In this document: positions 1-6,903 of the stretch, piece by piece
Position numbering within the stretch: position 1 is the stretch's first letter
Layout of the letters: the number at the start of each line of letters is the position of its first letter
NCBI GenBank assembly: GCA_015904055.1
Contig: JABMDE010000059.1
Span: 4,370-20,281, forward strand
Direction of reading: 5' to 3'
Origin: Nitrospira sp.
Lineage (GTDB): Bacteria > Nitrospirota > Nitrospiria > Nitrospirales > Nitrospiraceae
DNA length: 15,912 nt
Position numbers and translations under genes: made by a program
Notes under the pieces: generated by a model
Database searches by the model: none
Told to the model about the DNA's origin: nothing
What the model saw: the letters and a program-made list of their open reading frames with translations, nothing else

Positions 1-186
1 ATCATTTACCAGATCGGCCGCGAATACAACATCGTCACCAACGTGCGCCGCGCCGACGTGCGCGAAACCACAGGCTGGGTCGATGTCGAGCTGTCCGGCG
101 AAACAGCGGAAATCGAGCGCGCGATCGAAGGCCTGCGCAAAAAAGGTTGCGTCGTCGATCCGATCGAACTGAACGTCGTTGAATAG
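1..186 (+). CDS. NIL-domain protein, C-terminal end (partial at window edge)
   Basis: Frame 1 is open from the first base to a TAG at 184-186, giving 61 residues that begin IIYQIGREYNIVTNVRRADV and end PIELNVVE. The pattern of an (I/V)xxxxREYNI segment followed by a beta strand (GWVDVELSG), a helix rich in Glu/Ile (AEIERAIEGLRKKG) and a final V-P-IE fits the NIL domain. That small ferredoxin-like domain is found behind MetN ATPases and as stand-alone proteins in sulfur amino-acid loci. The start lies outside the window. The next gene on the same strand is an E1-like adenylyltransferase, so a role in sulfur assimilation or methionine/cysteine synthesis is plausible by context. Family assignment is from motif memory only. 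Confidence 0.6.
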   Translation: MIYQIGREYNIVTNVRRADVRETTGWVDVELSGETAEIERAIEGLRKKGCVVDPIELNVVE

Positions 187-239
187 CATGGTGAACGGTT
201 TGGACTTATACCCCTAACCCTTCACCCCCAACGGAACAT

Positions 240-1043
240 ATGGAACTCACTGAATCAGAAATTCAACGCTACAGCCGGCATATCATTCTCCAGGATGTCG
301 GCGGGAAAGGCCAACTCAAGCTCAAGCGGGCGAAAGTCCTGCTGATCGGCGCGGGAGGCCTTGGCTCTCCGGCTGGACTCTATCTGGCCGCCGCAGGCAT
401 CGGCACCATCGGATTGGTCGACGGCGACGTCGTCGACTTGTCGAACCTGCAACGGCAAGTCATGCACTCAACCGCCACACTGGGCCAGCCCAAGGTTGAA
501 TCCGGGAAGAAAACGCTCTCGGCCATCAATACCGAGATCACCATTAACGCTTATCACCAGTTGGTCGATGCCCAGAATATTCTTCCGCTCATTTCTCAAT
601 ACGATATCGTCCTCGACGGCTCAGACAACTTCACAACCCGGTTTCTGGTGAATGACGCCTGTTTCTTCGCCAAGAAGACGCTGATCTCCGCCAGCATGTT
701 CCGGTTTGAGGGACAGTTGACGACGATCAAGCCGCACCAAGGGTACCCCTGCTACCGCTGCCTCTATCCCGAACCACCGCCGGCCGGCTTAGTCCCGAAT
801 TGCCAGGAGGCCGGGGTCTTGGGCGTGTTGGCCGGCACTATGGGCATCTTGCAAGCCTCCGAGGCCATCAAGGAGATTTTGGGCGTCGGTGAAACCATCG
901 CGGATAAGCTCTTGATCTACGACGCGCTCGACATGAAATTCCGCAAGGTGGGGCGGCCCAAAGATCCGGCCTGTCCGCTCTGCGGGCCGAACCCGAAGAT
1001 CACAGATCTCAGCATGGACTATGCCGTCAGCTGCACGATTTAA
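240..1043 (+). CDS. moeB: MoeB/ThiF-type adenylyltransferase (E1-like, sulfur-carrier activating)
   Basis: A 267-aa cytosolic protein, close to the usual length of MoeB/ThiF without a rhodanese tail. The family adenylates the C-terminal Gly-Gly of a ubiquitin-like sulfur carrier (MoaD, ThiS, CysO/HcyS) so that it can become a thiocarboxylate. Visible motifs are the glycine-rich ATP site GAGGLGS (37-43), the acidic/Arg segment with DLSNLQRQ (66-73), DGSDN (126-130), two Zn-binding Cys pairs CYRC (171-174) and CPLC (245-248), and the conserved NCQEAGVLG (187-195). It sits 53 bp after a NIL-domain gene and 35 bp before a JAMM protease gene, so it probably belongs to a sulfur-carrier operon. The exact carrier partner (molybdopterin, thiamine or cysteine/homocysteine) cannot be told from sequence alone. 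The ribosome-binding site is weak (GGAA 3 nt before ATG). Confidence 0.88.
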   Translation: MELTESEIQRYSRHIILQDVGGKGQLKLKRAKVLLIGAGGLGSPAGLYLAAAGIGTIGLVDGDVVDLSNLQRQVMHSTATLGQPKVESGKKTLSAINTEITINAYHQLVDAQNILPLISQYDIVLDGSDNFTTRFLVNDACFFAKKTLISASMFRFEGQLTTIKPHQGYPCYRCLYPEPPPAGLVPNCQEAGVLGVLAGTMGILQASEAIKEILGVGETIADKLLIYDALDMKFRKVGRPKDPACPLCGPNPKITDLSMDYAVSCTI

Positions 1044-1049
1044 CCCCGT

Positions 1050-1080
1050 AAAACGTCAACCGTGAAACGTCAAACGTCAT
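1050..1080. repeat. Short direct repeats AACGTCA between moeB and the JAMM gene
   Basis: The 35-bp gap between the two genes contains AACGTCA three times (1052-1058, 1066-1072, 1073-1079), the last overlapping the annotated ATG of the JAMM gene. A second low-complexity tract rich in CCCTAAC/TTCACCCC (211-229) sits in the gap before moeB. Both look like degenerate intergenic repeats rather than regulatory signals. Confidence 0.5.
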
Positions 1081-1612
1081 GCAGGAACGGAAGAACGTGG
1101 CCGTGACTGAGCTCGCCATCCCTCAACACATTCTTGACGACATGATCGCCCATGCGCGCGAATTGGCTCCGCACGAATGCTGCGGACTCCTGGCTGGAAC
1201 GGGCGGCGTGGTGAGCCGGATCTACCGCATCAAAAACATCGTGGCGATGGAAGGCGCGCAGAATCTTTCGTCCTTCGATTCTGCCAAAGTGGCACACTTG
1301 GAGCGGCTCTCACCAGCTGAGCGAGCGGAAATCGCCTTCGTCATGGACATGCAGGACTTTTCACTCGCCAAGAAGGATATGCGCAATCACGGCCTCGACC
1401 TGCAAGTGGTCTACCATTCCCATCCTCACGATCCGGCTCGTCCCTCTGTGACCGATATCAAGATCGCCACCGATTACGAAGAGATCTGGCCTAAGATCAA
1501 CCTGCCGATTCCCGCCTATCTTCTGATTTCTCTCATGCACGCGATACCGGATGTTCGATCCTACTGGATCAAATCCGGACAGGTCTCCGCCGCCCCGTTC
1601 ACCCTTCAGTGA
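1079..1612 (+). CDS. M67/JAMM (Mov34/MPN) family metalloprotease
   Basis: A 177-aa zinc peptidase of the bacterial JAB/M67 family. The full JAMM signature is present: Glu33 in the segment HECCGLLAG, then H113-S-H115-P followed by seven residues and S123-x-x-D126. Bacterial members such as Mec+ of Mycobacterium and HcyD of Wolinella trim residues after, or a cysteine adduct from, the Gly-Gly end of a sulfur-carrier protein. Its position directly behind a MoeB/ThiF gene fits that role. The ATG at 1079 lies inside a short intergenic repeat and has no clear ribosome-binding site. In-frame GTG codons at 1097 and 1103 are possible starts and would still keep the whole catalytic domain. The central insert (about 66-103, with SPAERAEIAFVMDMQ) is usual for this bacterial group. 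Confidence 0.85.
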   Translation: MQERKNVAVTELAIPQHILDDMIAHARELAPHECCGLLAGTGGVVSRIYRIKNIVAMEGAQNLSSFDSAKVAHLERLSPAERAEIAFVMDMQDFSLAKKDMRNHGLDLQVVYHSHPHDPARPSVTDIKIATDYEEIWPKINLPIPAYLLISLMHAIPDVRSYWIKSGQVSAAPFTLQ

Positions 1613-1634
1613 TTCGACATTTTTGCATTTTCTT

Positions 1635-1656
1635 CCCGATCATCGAATGCGATAAT
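1635..1656 (+). promoter_or_regulatory. Possible promoter -10 box (GATAAT) upstream of the small exported protein
   Basis: GATAAT at 1651-1656 is a good -10 match. The only -35 at 17-bp spacing is TTTTCT (about 1628-1633), which is weak. A better hexamer, TTGCAT at 1623-1628, would give a 22-bp spacer. It lies 38 bp before the chosen ATG of the next gene, which has its own good ribosome-binding site, so an independent promoter is plausible. Confidence 0.3.
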
Positions 1657-1693
1657 GCAACACTGTTGGTCCCTCTCAACAGGAGTAGTCGTC

Positions 1694-2011
1694 ATGCGCA
1701 TCATTCTTTTTGCGATTTTCTTCAGCACGGCCTTGGCCACCACAAGCCTTGCCGTCGAAAAGAGCTTCTACAGCCCGGTGATTCATATCGACGTCGACAA
1801 TCACCGCATCCTCATCTCCCAACTCGGTGGAGTCTTCTACATCGATGTCCCGGAAGTCGCGCGGCCCCACATGGAGAAGCTGCCGATTTCAGGGCTCGTG
1901 GATTTTGTGGTGGACTGGAAAGGCGACGATCAGATGCCTGTGCTCAAGACCTGGAAGGTCAAATCCGGTGAATCAACCTGTCTCTACTTCAATGGGAAAG
2001 AGTGCAAATAA
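1694..2011 (+). CDS. Small exported protein of unknown function
   Basis: A 105-aa product. The ATG at 1694 is chosen because AGGAG (1681-1685) lies 8 nt upstream and because the product then opens with a clean signal peptide: MR, a hydrophobic stretch IILFAIFFSTALA, and a likely cut after TSLA (residue 20). The mature part is about 85 residues, mixed beta/alpha, with two Cys near the C-terminus (STCLYFNGKEC) that could form a disulfide in the periplasm. I recognise no family. It follows the JAMM gene on the same strand after 81 bp, but the good ribosome-binding site and a candidate -10 box suggest separate expression. An upstream in-frame ATG at 1655 would add 13 residues ahead of the signal peptide and is less likely. 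Confidence 0.7.
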   Translation: MRIILFAIFFSTALATTSLAVEKSFYSPVIHIDVDNHRILISQLGGVFYIDVPEVARPHMEKLPISGLVDFVVDWKGDDQMPVLKTWKVKSGESTCLYFNGKECK

Positions 2012-2038
2012 TGGTGGGCCGATGGAAATGAAAGCTGA

Positions 2039-2296
2039 TCATACCTCATAAACGGCACGTCGATGCCCAACGGTCAAGACTAGAATCACCAGTTCACTCT
2101 TCTTCACCTTGTACAGAATCCGCCAGTCACCGACACGATACGACCATCGATCGCTCAGGAGTCCGGTCAGGCGTTTCCCCAATTCTGGATGCTCCGAGAG
2201 CCGAACGATTGCTCTACCAACTCGCTCTTTGACGGCCTTATCCAATTTGGCAAGACGACGCGCGGCTTCCTCCGTATAGAGGACGCGATACGTCAT
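2039..2296 (-). CDS. RelE/ParE-superfamily toxin
   Basis: An 85-aa basic protein. The opening MTYRVLYTEEAARRLAKLDK, the helix ending in RLSEHPELGKRL, and the terminal strands with SYRVGDWRILYKV and VLTVGHRRAVYE are characteristic of RelE-type toxins. RelE proteins cut mRNA at the ribosome, and the C-terminal GHRRxVY segment carries the basic and Tyr residues used for this. Its ATG overlaps the antitoxin stop by 4 nt (ATGA), as is normal for translationally coupled toxin-antitoxin pairs. It is convergent with the small exported protein gene. Nothing appears to be missing, so the toxin is probably functional. ParE (gyrase) activity cannot be excluded, but the HRR-Y tail favours the RelE side. 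Confidence 0.88.
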   Translation of the reverse strand: MTYRVLYTEEAARRLAKLDKAVKERVGRAIVRLSEHPELGKRLTGLLSDRWSYRVGDWRILYKVKKSELVILVLTVGHRRAVYEV

Positions 2297-2541
2297 TTGA
2301 AGATATCTTCATGCTCGACCAAACGTTGGGCCTGCTCATCCTCTTCCGCCTTCAACAGAGAGAGCATGAGCTTTTTATCCGCCAGAATTTCGAGCGTTTC
2401 CAGCTCCTCCGGCGACAGCAGGACAGCCGAAGCGGCACCGTTCCTCGTGATAATCACCCGTCCCCGTTTTTTCTTTCGAAGCGACGCGACCATCTCGGGC
2501 AAATGCGCTCGCACATAGGACACAGATGCAATTCTTGTCAT
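2293..2541 (-). CDS. Phd/YefM-family antitoxin
   Basis: An 82-aa protein. The N-terminal half (MTRIASVSYVRAHLPEMVASL, then GRVIITRNGAASAVLLSPEELETLE) is the typical Phd/YefM DNA-binding fold, and the acidic C-terminal tail (LLKAEEDEQAQRLVEHEDIFK) would wrap and neutralise the toxin. It lies upstream of the toxin with a 4-nt overlap. A strong ribosome-binding site (GAGAGGAGG) precedes the ATG, as expected for an antitoxin made in excess. Autorepression is likely through the double palindrome just upstream (2562-2581). Confidence 0.88.
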   Translation of the reverse strand: MTRIASVSYVRAHLPEMVASLRKKKRGRVIITRNGAASAVLLSPEELETLEILADKKLMLSLLKAEEDEQAQRLVEHEDIFK

Positions 2542-2561
2542 AACCGAATCCTCCTCTCACA

Positions 2562-2581
2562 ATGTACATAATTTCGTACAT
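2562..2581 (-). promoter_or_regulatory. Putative YefM-type operator of the toxin-antitoxin operon
   Basis: The 20-bp stretch contains TGTACA (2563-2568) and CGTACA (2575-2580), which also form the outer inverted repeat ATGTAC-N8-GTACAT. E. coli YefM-YoeB is known to bind two palindromes with TGTACA cores whose centres are 12 bp apart, and the spacing here is also 12 bp. The site lies about 21 bp upstream of the antitoxin ATG, just before its ribosome-binding site. This supports autoregulation of the operon. Confidence 0.6.
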
Positions 2582-2821
2582 AGATGCCAGTGGATTTTGT
2601 GATATGGGCCAGGGGCATTTGTTCGAGAGATGCGACCGAGGTATCGTGAGCTAAGAGCCGTCTGATTGCAGGACAGTTTTGATCAATGGTCAAATCAGCC
2701 CACAAAGTATCTGTGCCCACGGACCAAAATTTATCGCCCATTGGACTGCTATTTCCATGAGGCGCCTAGCACCCTGACGCCCCAAATGTAGCCATATAAG
2801 TACATATACGACTTGCGACAA
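2582..2821. other. Gene-poor stretch with no recognised feature
   Basis: Upstream of the toxin-antitoxin operator the sequence is AT-richer than its surroundings and carries stops in all frames at short intervals or only unconvincing ORFs of under 70 codons. It presumably holds the toxin-antitoxin promoter near 2570-2610. I see no RNA gene, IS end or terminator. The stretch 3056-3225, on the other side of the possible remnant, is likewise without a recognisable feature. Confidence 0.5.
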
Positions 2822-3052
2822 TTAAGCTGAAAACCGTTCAACATTTTTGCCGATTCGACTAACACAAATCCTCACATATGAACTCGGTTCTTGAAACGCC
2901 GCTATCGGCCACTGTGCGACAGTCGCTACGGCAAGCTCCACGCCGGAAAGCTGCCGTTCATTAGAGTCGGCGTCCATAAAACTTGTCCAAATGTCTTCCC
3001 GTAAGTTCTCGAAGTCGTGTGACTCAAGAATTCGATGAGCACCGTCCCAAAA
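2822..3052 (-). pseudogene. Possible remnant of an unrecognised gene
   Basis: Between a TGA (3053-3055) and a TAA (2822-2824) the minus strand is open for 76 residues. They include DFENLREDIWTSFMDADSNE and the following VELAVATVAQWPIAAFQEPS, a composition that looks protein-like rather than random. There is no convincing start: one internal ATG lies inside the phrase SFMDADS. No matching frame continues cleanly upstream, so it may be the 3' end of a truncated gene. I do not recognise the family. It lies downstream of the glutathione operon. The evidence is amino-acid composition only. Confidence 0.25.
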
Positions 3053-3225
3053 TCAGATGGCTGTCCGATAGTGCCTTCGTGACGAGGCAAAGTAGGTTCG
3101 GCCAGATATGAGGCTGCAGACCCCGAAAAACCGGAGGTGCGTTTGCTGGAATACATTGCGAATTGTTTCTGGCCGAGAACGACGCAGATGGTCGCGGATC
3201 GTTTGCCGCAGTAGACCGGTCAATG

Positions 3226-4191
3226 TCAGACAGGCCCCTTGGAACCGACACGTTTTTCAAGCGCATCGATCATCATGGCGGCGGCATTGAAGCCGGTCTG
3301 ATCAGCAATTTCCCGCATACAGGTCGGACTGGTGACGTTGATTTCAGTGAGGTAGTCGCCGATCACGTCCAACCCCACTAGCATCAATCCTCGATCGCGT
3401 AACACCGGGCCGAGCGCCTCAACGATCTCCCGATCACGCGCACTGAGCGGCTGCGCCACACCGGTGCCGCCTGCTGCCAGATTGCCACGCGACTCGCCTG
3501 GTTTGGGAATCCGCGCCAGTGCGTACGGCACCGGCTCACCGTCTATCAGCAAGATGCGTTTGTCGCCTTGCGCAATTTCCGGGATGTAGCGCTGCGCCAT
3601 GATCGTGCGAGTACCGTACTGCGTCAGGGTTTCGAGAATCACGCTGATATTGTGGTCAGCGCTGTCGACGCGAAATACACTGGCCCCACCCATCCCGTCG
3701 AGCGGTTTCAGTATGATGTCGCGGTGTTCTTCCAGAAAATCTCGGATGAGGCGCTCCTGCCTGGTTACCAGCGTAGATACAGTGAATTGCGGAAATTTTG
3801 CGATTGCGAGCTTCTCATTATGATCCCGGACACTTCGTGGACTGTTGAAGACTCGCGCACCCTGGTCCTCTGCTAATTCCAGCAAGTAGGTGCTGTACAC
3901 ATACTCCATGTCGAATGGCGGATCTTTGCGCATCAACACCGCGTCAAATTCCTGCAGCAGTGTTTCTCTCGGTTCTTCAGTCCGATACCAGCGATGTCCA
4001 TCACCTTCCTGGCCGGTGAACTCCAGCGCACGTGCATACCCAACCACCTGGCCGCCTCTCCACGCCACATCCCCCTGCTGTATCACACACAGCCGATGGC
4101 CGCGCGAGGCGGCCTCCCGCATCATGGCCACACTCGAATCCTTATAGGTCTTGAGCGAATCCAGCGGGTCAAGCACGACGGCGAGTTTCAT
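3226..4191 (-). CDS. gshB: Glutathione synthetase
   Basis: A 321-aa ATP-grasp ligase that joins gamma-glutamylcysteine and glycine in the cytosol, the second step of glutathione synthesis. It follows the E. coli GshB pattern almost block by block: MKLAVVLDP at the N-terminus, MRKDPPFD (87-94), the ATP-binding KPLDGMGG (162-169), GDKRILLIDGEPVP, GNLAAGG (236-242) and EINVTSPTC (283-291). The ATG at 4191 is preferred over the ATG 9 nt earlier. It overlaps the gshA stop as ATGA, matches the family N-terminus, and leaves a workable spacing from GGAAA, whereas at the earlier ATG that sequence abuts the start. It is the last gene of the GST-gshA-gshB operon. Confidence 0.96.
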   Translation of the reverse strand: MKLAVVLDPLDSLKTYKDSSVAMMREAASRGHRLCVIQQGDVAWRGGQVVGYARALEFTGQEGDGHRWYRTEEPRETLLQEFDAVLMRKDPPFDMEYVYSTYLLELAEDQGARVFNSPRSVRDHNEKLAIAKFPQFTVSTLVTRQERLIRDFLEEHRDIILKPLDGMGGASVFRVDSADHNISVILETLTQYGTRTIMAQRYIPEIAQGDKRILLIDGEPVPYALARIPKPGESRGNLAAGGTGVAQPLSARDREIVEALGPVLRDRGLMLVGLDVIGDYLTEINVTSPTCMREIADQTGFNAAAMMIDALEKRVGSKGPV

Positions 4192-5543
4192 GACTGCCAT
4201 TTCCAGATTTGTGACGCGTCTTCGGTCTCCATCGAGAGCGACGCATTGGTTGCCTCCAGACCCCTCTCCAGCTCTAGGGCTGCTGCTAGCAACGCCAACC
4301 GTGCCACTACCCCATACGCATAAAAGCGGTTGGGGACGCTATCCGGAGGGGCCTCGCCGTCGGGTACCAAGCCGGTGGGTTCAAATGCCAGTGCCTCGAA
4401 ATACATGCCCGGGGCATTGAGGTTCTCATCCGTCCTTCGCCCCGCGTGCACCCGGTAGAAACCGCCCACCACGGCGTGATCGATCATGTAGATGACCGGT
4501 TCCGCGACCGCTTGATTGATACGTTCGATGGTATAGACCCCTTCCTGCACCAGGACTCGCGTCACGTGCATGCCGTCTTTCACAACCGCCATTTTGTTGC
4601 GCTGCCTGCGGTTCAGGGTGCGCACTTCGGCAGCGTCCTTTACCGTCAAGATCCCCATGCCATAGGTTCCCGCATCGGCCTTGATGATGACGAACGGATC
4701 GTGTTTGAGACCATATTCTGTATATTTACACCGAATTGCCTGCAACATCTCGTCTACCTTTTCCGCGATAGAGTCTTCTCCCACTCTCGCGTGAAAATCG
4801 ACGTTGTCGCAAGTAGCAAAGTACGGGTTGATGAGCCACGGGTCGATGCCGATCAGCTTCGCAAATTCTTGCGCCACGTTGTCGTACGCCGTGAAATGCT
4901 GTGATTTGCGCCTGGTCGCCCACCCGACATGCAGCGGTGGAATGATCGTTTGCTCAAGATTCTGCAATATCGCCGGGATACCTGCCGAAAGATCGTTGTT
5001 GAGCAGCACTATACAGGGGTCAAAGCCCTCCACGCCCAGACGGTTGCCCTGGCGGCGTACCGGCTCCAGCGTGAGACTACCGCCGCCGGGGAGGTCGATG
5101 GTGGTCGTTACGGTGATTTCTGGACGCAGGGAGCCGAGACGAACATTCACTCCTGCCTGCCGCAGGATATCCTGTAACGTCGCGACGCTGTGCAGATATG
5201 AAATATTGCGCGTGTGATTTTCAGGGATCAGCAGCACCGTGCGGGCGTCGGGGCAGATCTTTTCCACCGACGCCAGCATCGCCCGTACGCAAAGCGGCAA
5301 GAAATCCTGGCTGAGATTGTTGAAGCCGCCAGGGAACAAATTGGTATCCACCGGCGCCAGCTTGAATCCGCTGTTGCGCAGATCCACCGAACAATACAAC
5401 GGCACAGCATGATCCTGCCATTGCCGGCGCAACCACTGCTCAATCACCGGCATGGCGTCAAGAATACGCTGCTCCAGGTCGAGTATCGGGCCACTCAGGG
5501 CCGTGATGAGATGAGGAACCGACATGGGAATGGGGCTTCCCAT
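4188..5543 (-). CDS. gshA: Glutamate-cysteine ligase (Acidithiobacillus-type)
   Basis: A protein of about 451 aa catalysing ATP-dependent joining of glutamate and cysteine, the first and limiting step of glutathione synthesis. The sequence matches the single-domain GshA family first defined in Acidithiobacillus ferrooxidans rather than the E. coli type. Key blocks are VDTNLFPGGFNN (about 65-76), PENHTRN (107-113), VILLNND-like CIVLLNNDLS, the ATP-site-like KADAGTYGMG (288-297) and RVHAGRRTDENLN. The ATG at 5543 overlaps the preceding GST stop (TGATG), which implies coupling. A second in-frame ATG at 5525 gives MSVPHLITAL and may be the true start by family alignment. A GTG at 5546 is also in frame. 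It overlaps gshB by 4 nt. Confidence 0.93.
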   Translation of the reverse strand: MGSPIPMSVPHLITALSGPILDLEQRILDAMPVIEQWLRRQWQDHAVPLYCSVDLRNSGFKLAPVDTNLFPGGFNNLSQDFLPLCVRAMLASVEKICPDARTVLLIPENHTRNISYLHSVATLQDILRQAGVNVRLGSLRPEITVTTTIDLPGGGSLTLEPVRRQGNRLGVEGFDPCIVLLNNDLSAGIPAILQNLEQTIIPPLHVGWATRRKSQHFTAYDNVAQEFAKLIGIDPWLINPYFATCDNVDFHARVGEDSIAEKVDEMLQAIRCKYTEYGLKHDPFVIIKADAGTYGMGILTVKDAAEVRTLNRRQRNKMAVVKDGMHVTRVLVQEGVYTIERINQAVAEPVIYMIDHAVVGGFYRVHAGRRTDENLNAPGMYFEALAFEPTGLVPDGEAPPDSVPNRFYAYGVVARLALLAAALELERGLEATNASLSMETEDASQIWKWQS

Positions 5544-6253
5544 CACGCCGCGTACAAATCTTGATAATATTCGGCCTTGATCCGATTCACGAAATTGACC
5601 AGATTGGTTTTCGATAAAGCATGTTCCTTGATCGGCGATTCGATCGGAACTCCAATGGTGTTAATCAAAAATCCGAACGCGCATGCATCCAGCGTCGTCG
5701 GCCGGTCGCCCAGGAAATATTTCTTGTCACCGAGGCACGCTGACAGCGCATCGATATCCTGGTTGCCGAGCGCAAAGATTTCTTCCGCTGTGTGTCGGCC
5801 CATCCCATGCCCATAAATCTGTTGTTGGATCACAGGGCGATACTTGTCAGCCGTTTCATCGCGAATGCTGAGCGGCACTGCCAAGAACGCGCCCTCCTTG
5901 AGGGCTTGCCAATTTGCGTCGGTGTATTGCCATCGCGAATACATCGTCGCCCAAAACAAATGTTCCTCCAGTAAGCGCTGCATCGCCAAGGACAGCGCCA
6001 ACTCCGCCTCACTGAGCCCCTTATCCAGATCGTGATACTTATTTTTCAGATACAGAACGATAAAACCAGAATCTGCTAACATGGTGTCGCCATCTTTAAT
6101 GTAAGGCAGTTTGCCTTTGGGCCCGCTCATTGGCATCGTCGTCTCAATCTCATATGTGATGCCTGCCATCCGCAAGTATGTTTCCAGCTTGCAACAAAAA
6201 TGGCTCTGGTTGGGAATGCCCCAGGAACGTACGAATTGGTGGAGCTTCAACAT
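5543..6253 (-). CDS. Glutathione S-transferase family protein (Fax/metaxin-like)
   Basis: A 236-aa cytosolic protein. The N-terminal thioredoxin-like domain has SHFCCKLETYL (17-27), GPKGKLPYI (44-52, with the cis-Pro) and ADSGFI (60-65, the glutathione-binding Ser region). A helical C-terminal domain with HLFWATMYSRW and FLGDRPTTLDA follows. This pattern is typical of the failed-axon-connections (Fax)/metaxin branch of GSTs, whose substrates in bacteria are not established. It is the first gene of an operon with gshA and gshB; its stop overlaps the gshA start, so it is made together with the enzymes for its likely cofactor. It has a good ribosome-binding site (GAGAGGA, 7 nt before ATG) and a sigma70-like promoter upstream. 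Confidence 0.88.
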   Translation of the reverse strand: MLKLHQFVRSWGIPNQSHFCCKLETYLRMAGITYEIETTMPMSGPKGKLPYIKDGDTMLADSGFIVLYLKNKYHDLDKGLSEAELALSLAMQRLLEEHLFWATMYSRWQYTDANWQALKEGAFLAVPLSIRDETADKYRPVIQQQIYGHGMGRHTAEEIFALGNQDIDALSACLGDKKYFLGDRPTTLDACAFGFLINTIGVPIESPIKEHALSKTNLVNFVNRIKAEYYQDLYAA

Positions 6254-6307
6254 AAGATAATCCTCTCAAGTTAGAATGTGACCCACACGACTTGCATATC
6301 GAAAGTC

Positions 6308-6337
6308 ACTATAGCCCAACTCTATTGCAAAGTGCAA
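6308..6337 (-). promoter_or_regulatory. Promoter of the GST-gshA-gshB operon
   Basis: Read on the minus strand, TTGCAC (6337-6332) and TATAGT (6313-6308) are separated by 18 bp, a good sigma70-type match. It lies 55 bp upstream of the GST ATG. The -35 box is one half of the palindrome at 6325-6337. Confidence 0.55.
6325..6337. promoter_or_regulatory. Candidate HxlR operator palindrome
   Basis: TTGCA-AAG-TGCAA is a perfect inverted repeat with 5-bp arms and a 3-bp centre. It sits in the 134-164 bp between the regulator and the operon it faces, and overlaps the predicted -35 boxes of both promoters. An outer inverted pair, ACTTGCA (6290-6296) and TGCAAGT (6333-6339), could give a second site. 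Binding by the neighbouring regulator is inferred from position only. Confidence 0.5.
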
Positions 6338-6353
6338 GTGACTGCATTACACT
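6325..6353 (+). promoter_or_regulatory. Promoter of the HxlR regulator gene
   Basis: TTGCAA (6325-6330) and TACACT (6348-6353) are 17 bp apart on the + strand. Initiation near 6360 would leave a leader of about 58 nt. The -35 box is the other half of the palindrome shared with the divergent glutathione operon. Confidence 0.5.
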
Positions 6354-6417
6354 GTCTCAGATCGCTCAGCTATCTCTCAGTAGGTAGGTGGTGAGTGCTA
6401 TCGGACGAATGGGAACA

Positions 6418-6765
6418 ATGAATAGTAAAATGACATTTAAGCGATCATGCTGCCCGGTCACCAATTCGCTGGATATCCTTGGAGATAAGTGGACGCTGTT
6501 GGTTATTCGAGATCTAGCCTTGGGCAAAACACGCTATCAGGAATTCATGACCTCTTCGGAACGAATCGCCTCCAACATCCTTGCGGATAGACTGAAACAA
6601 TTGGAGGCTTCCGGCCTTGTGACCCGTCGGGCCTACCAGCAAAACCCTCTACGCTACGAATATGCTTTGACAGCGAAAGGCGAGGGCCTCAAGCCTGTGT
6701 TACGGGCTTTAGTCGTATGGGGGCAGAAGCATTTCCCCACTACTAAGGTCATCCCTACCATCTAG
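6418..6765 (+). CDS. HxlR-family winged-helix transcriptional regulator
   Basis: A protein of about 115 aa. The core NSLDILGDKWTLLVIRDLALGKTRYQEF, ASNILADRLKQLEASGLV and RYEYALTAKGEGLKPVL is the standard HxlR/DUF24 winged helix. Two adjacent Cys (11 and 12) stand before the conserved Pro; one of them corresponds to the sensing Cys of YodB-type members that respond to quinones and other electrophiles. It is divergent from a glutathione-synthesis operon, so it probably controls that operon and itself. The start is uncertain: ATG at 6418 is used, with ATG at 6409 or 6430 and GTG at 6388 as options. None has a strong ribosome-binding site. Confidence 0.88.
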   Translation: MNSKMTFKRSCCPVTNSLDILGDKWTLLVIRDLALGKTRYQEFMTSSERIASNILADRLKQLEASGLVTRRAYQQNPLRYEYALTAKGEGLKPVLRALVVWGQKHFPTTKVIPTI

Positions 6766-6903
6766 CGCCGCTACGCACGACAGCCACACGAGCGTAAATG
6801 CAGATGGATACCTTGACCTGTCACTCTGTCTTTTGAGTACGTACGAGAAGGCAGCCTGTTAGGTTGGCTTCGCGCATAGGAATCTCCCATCCCGTATGCT
6901 TGC

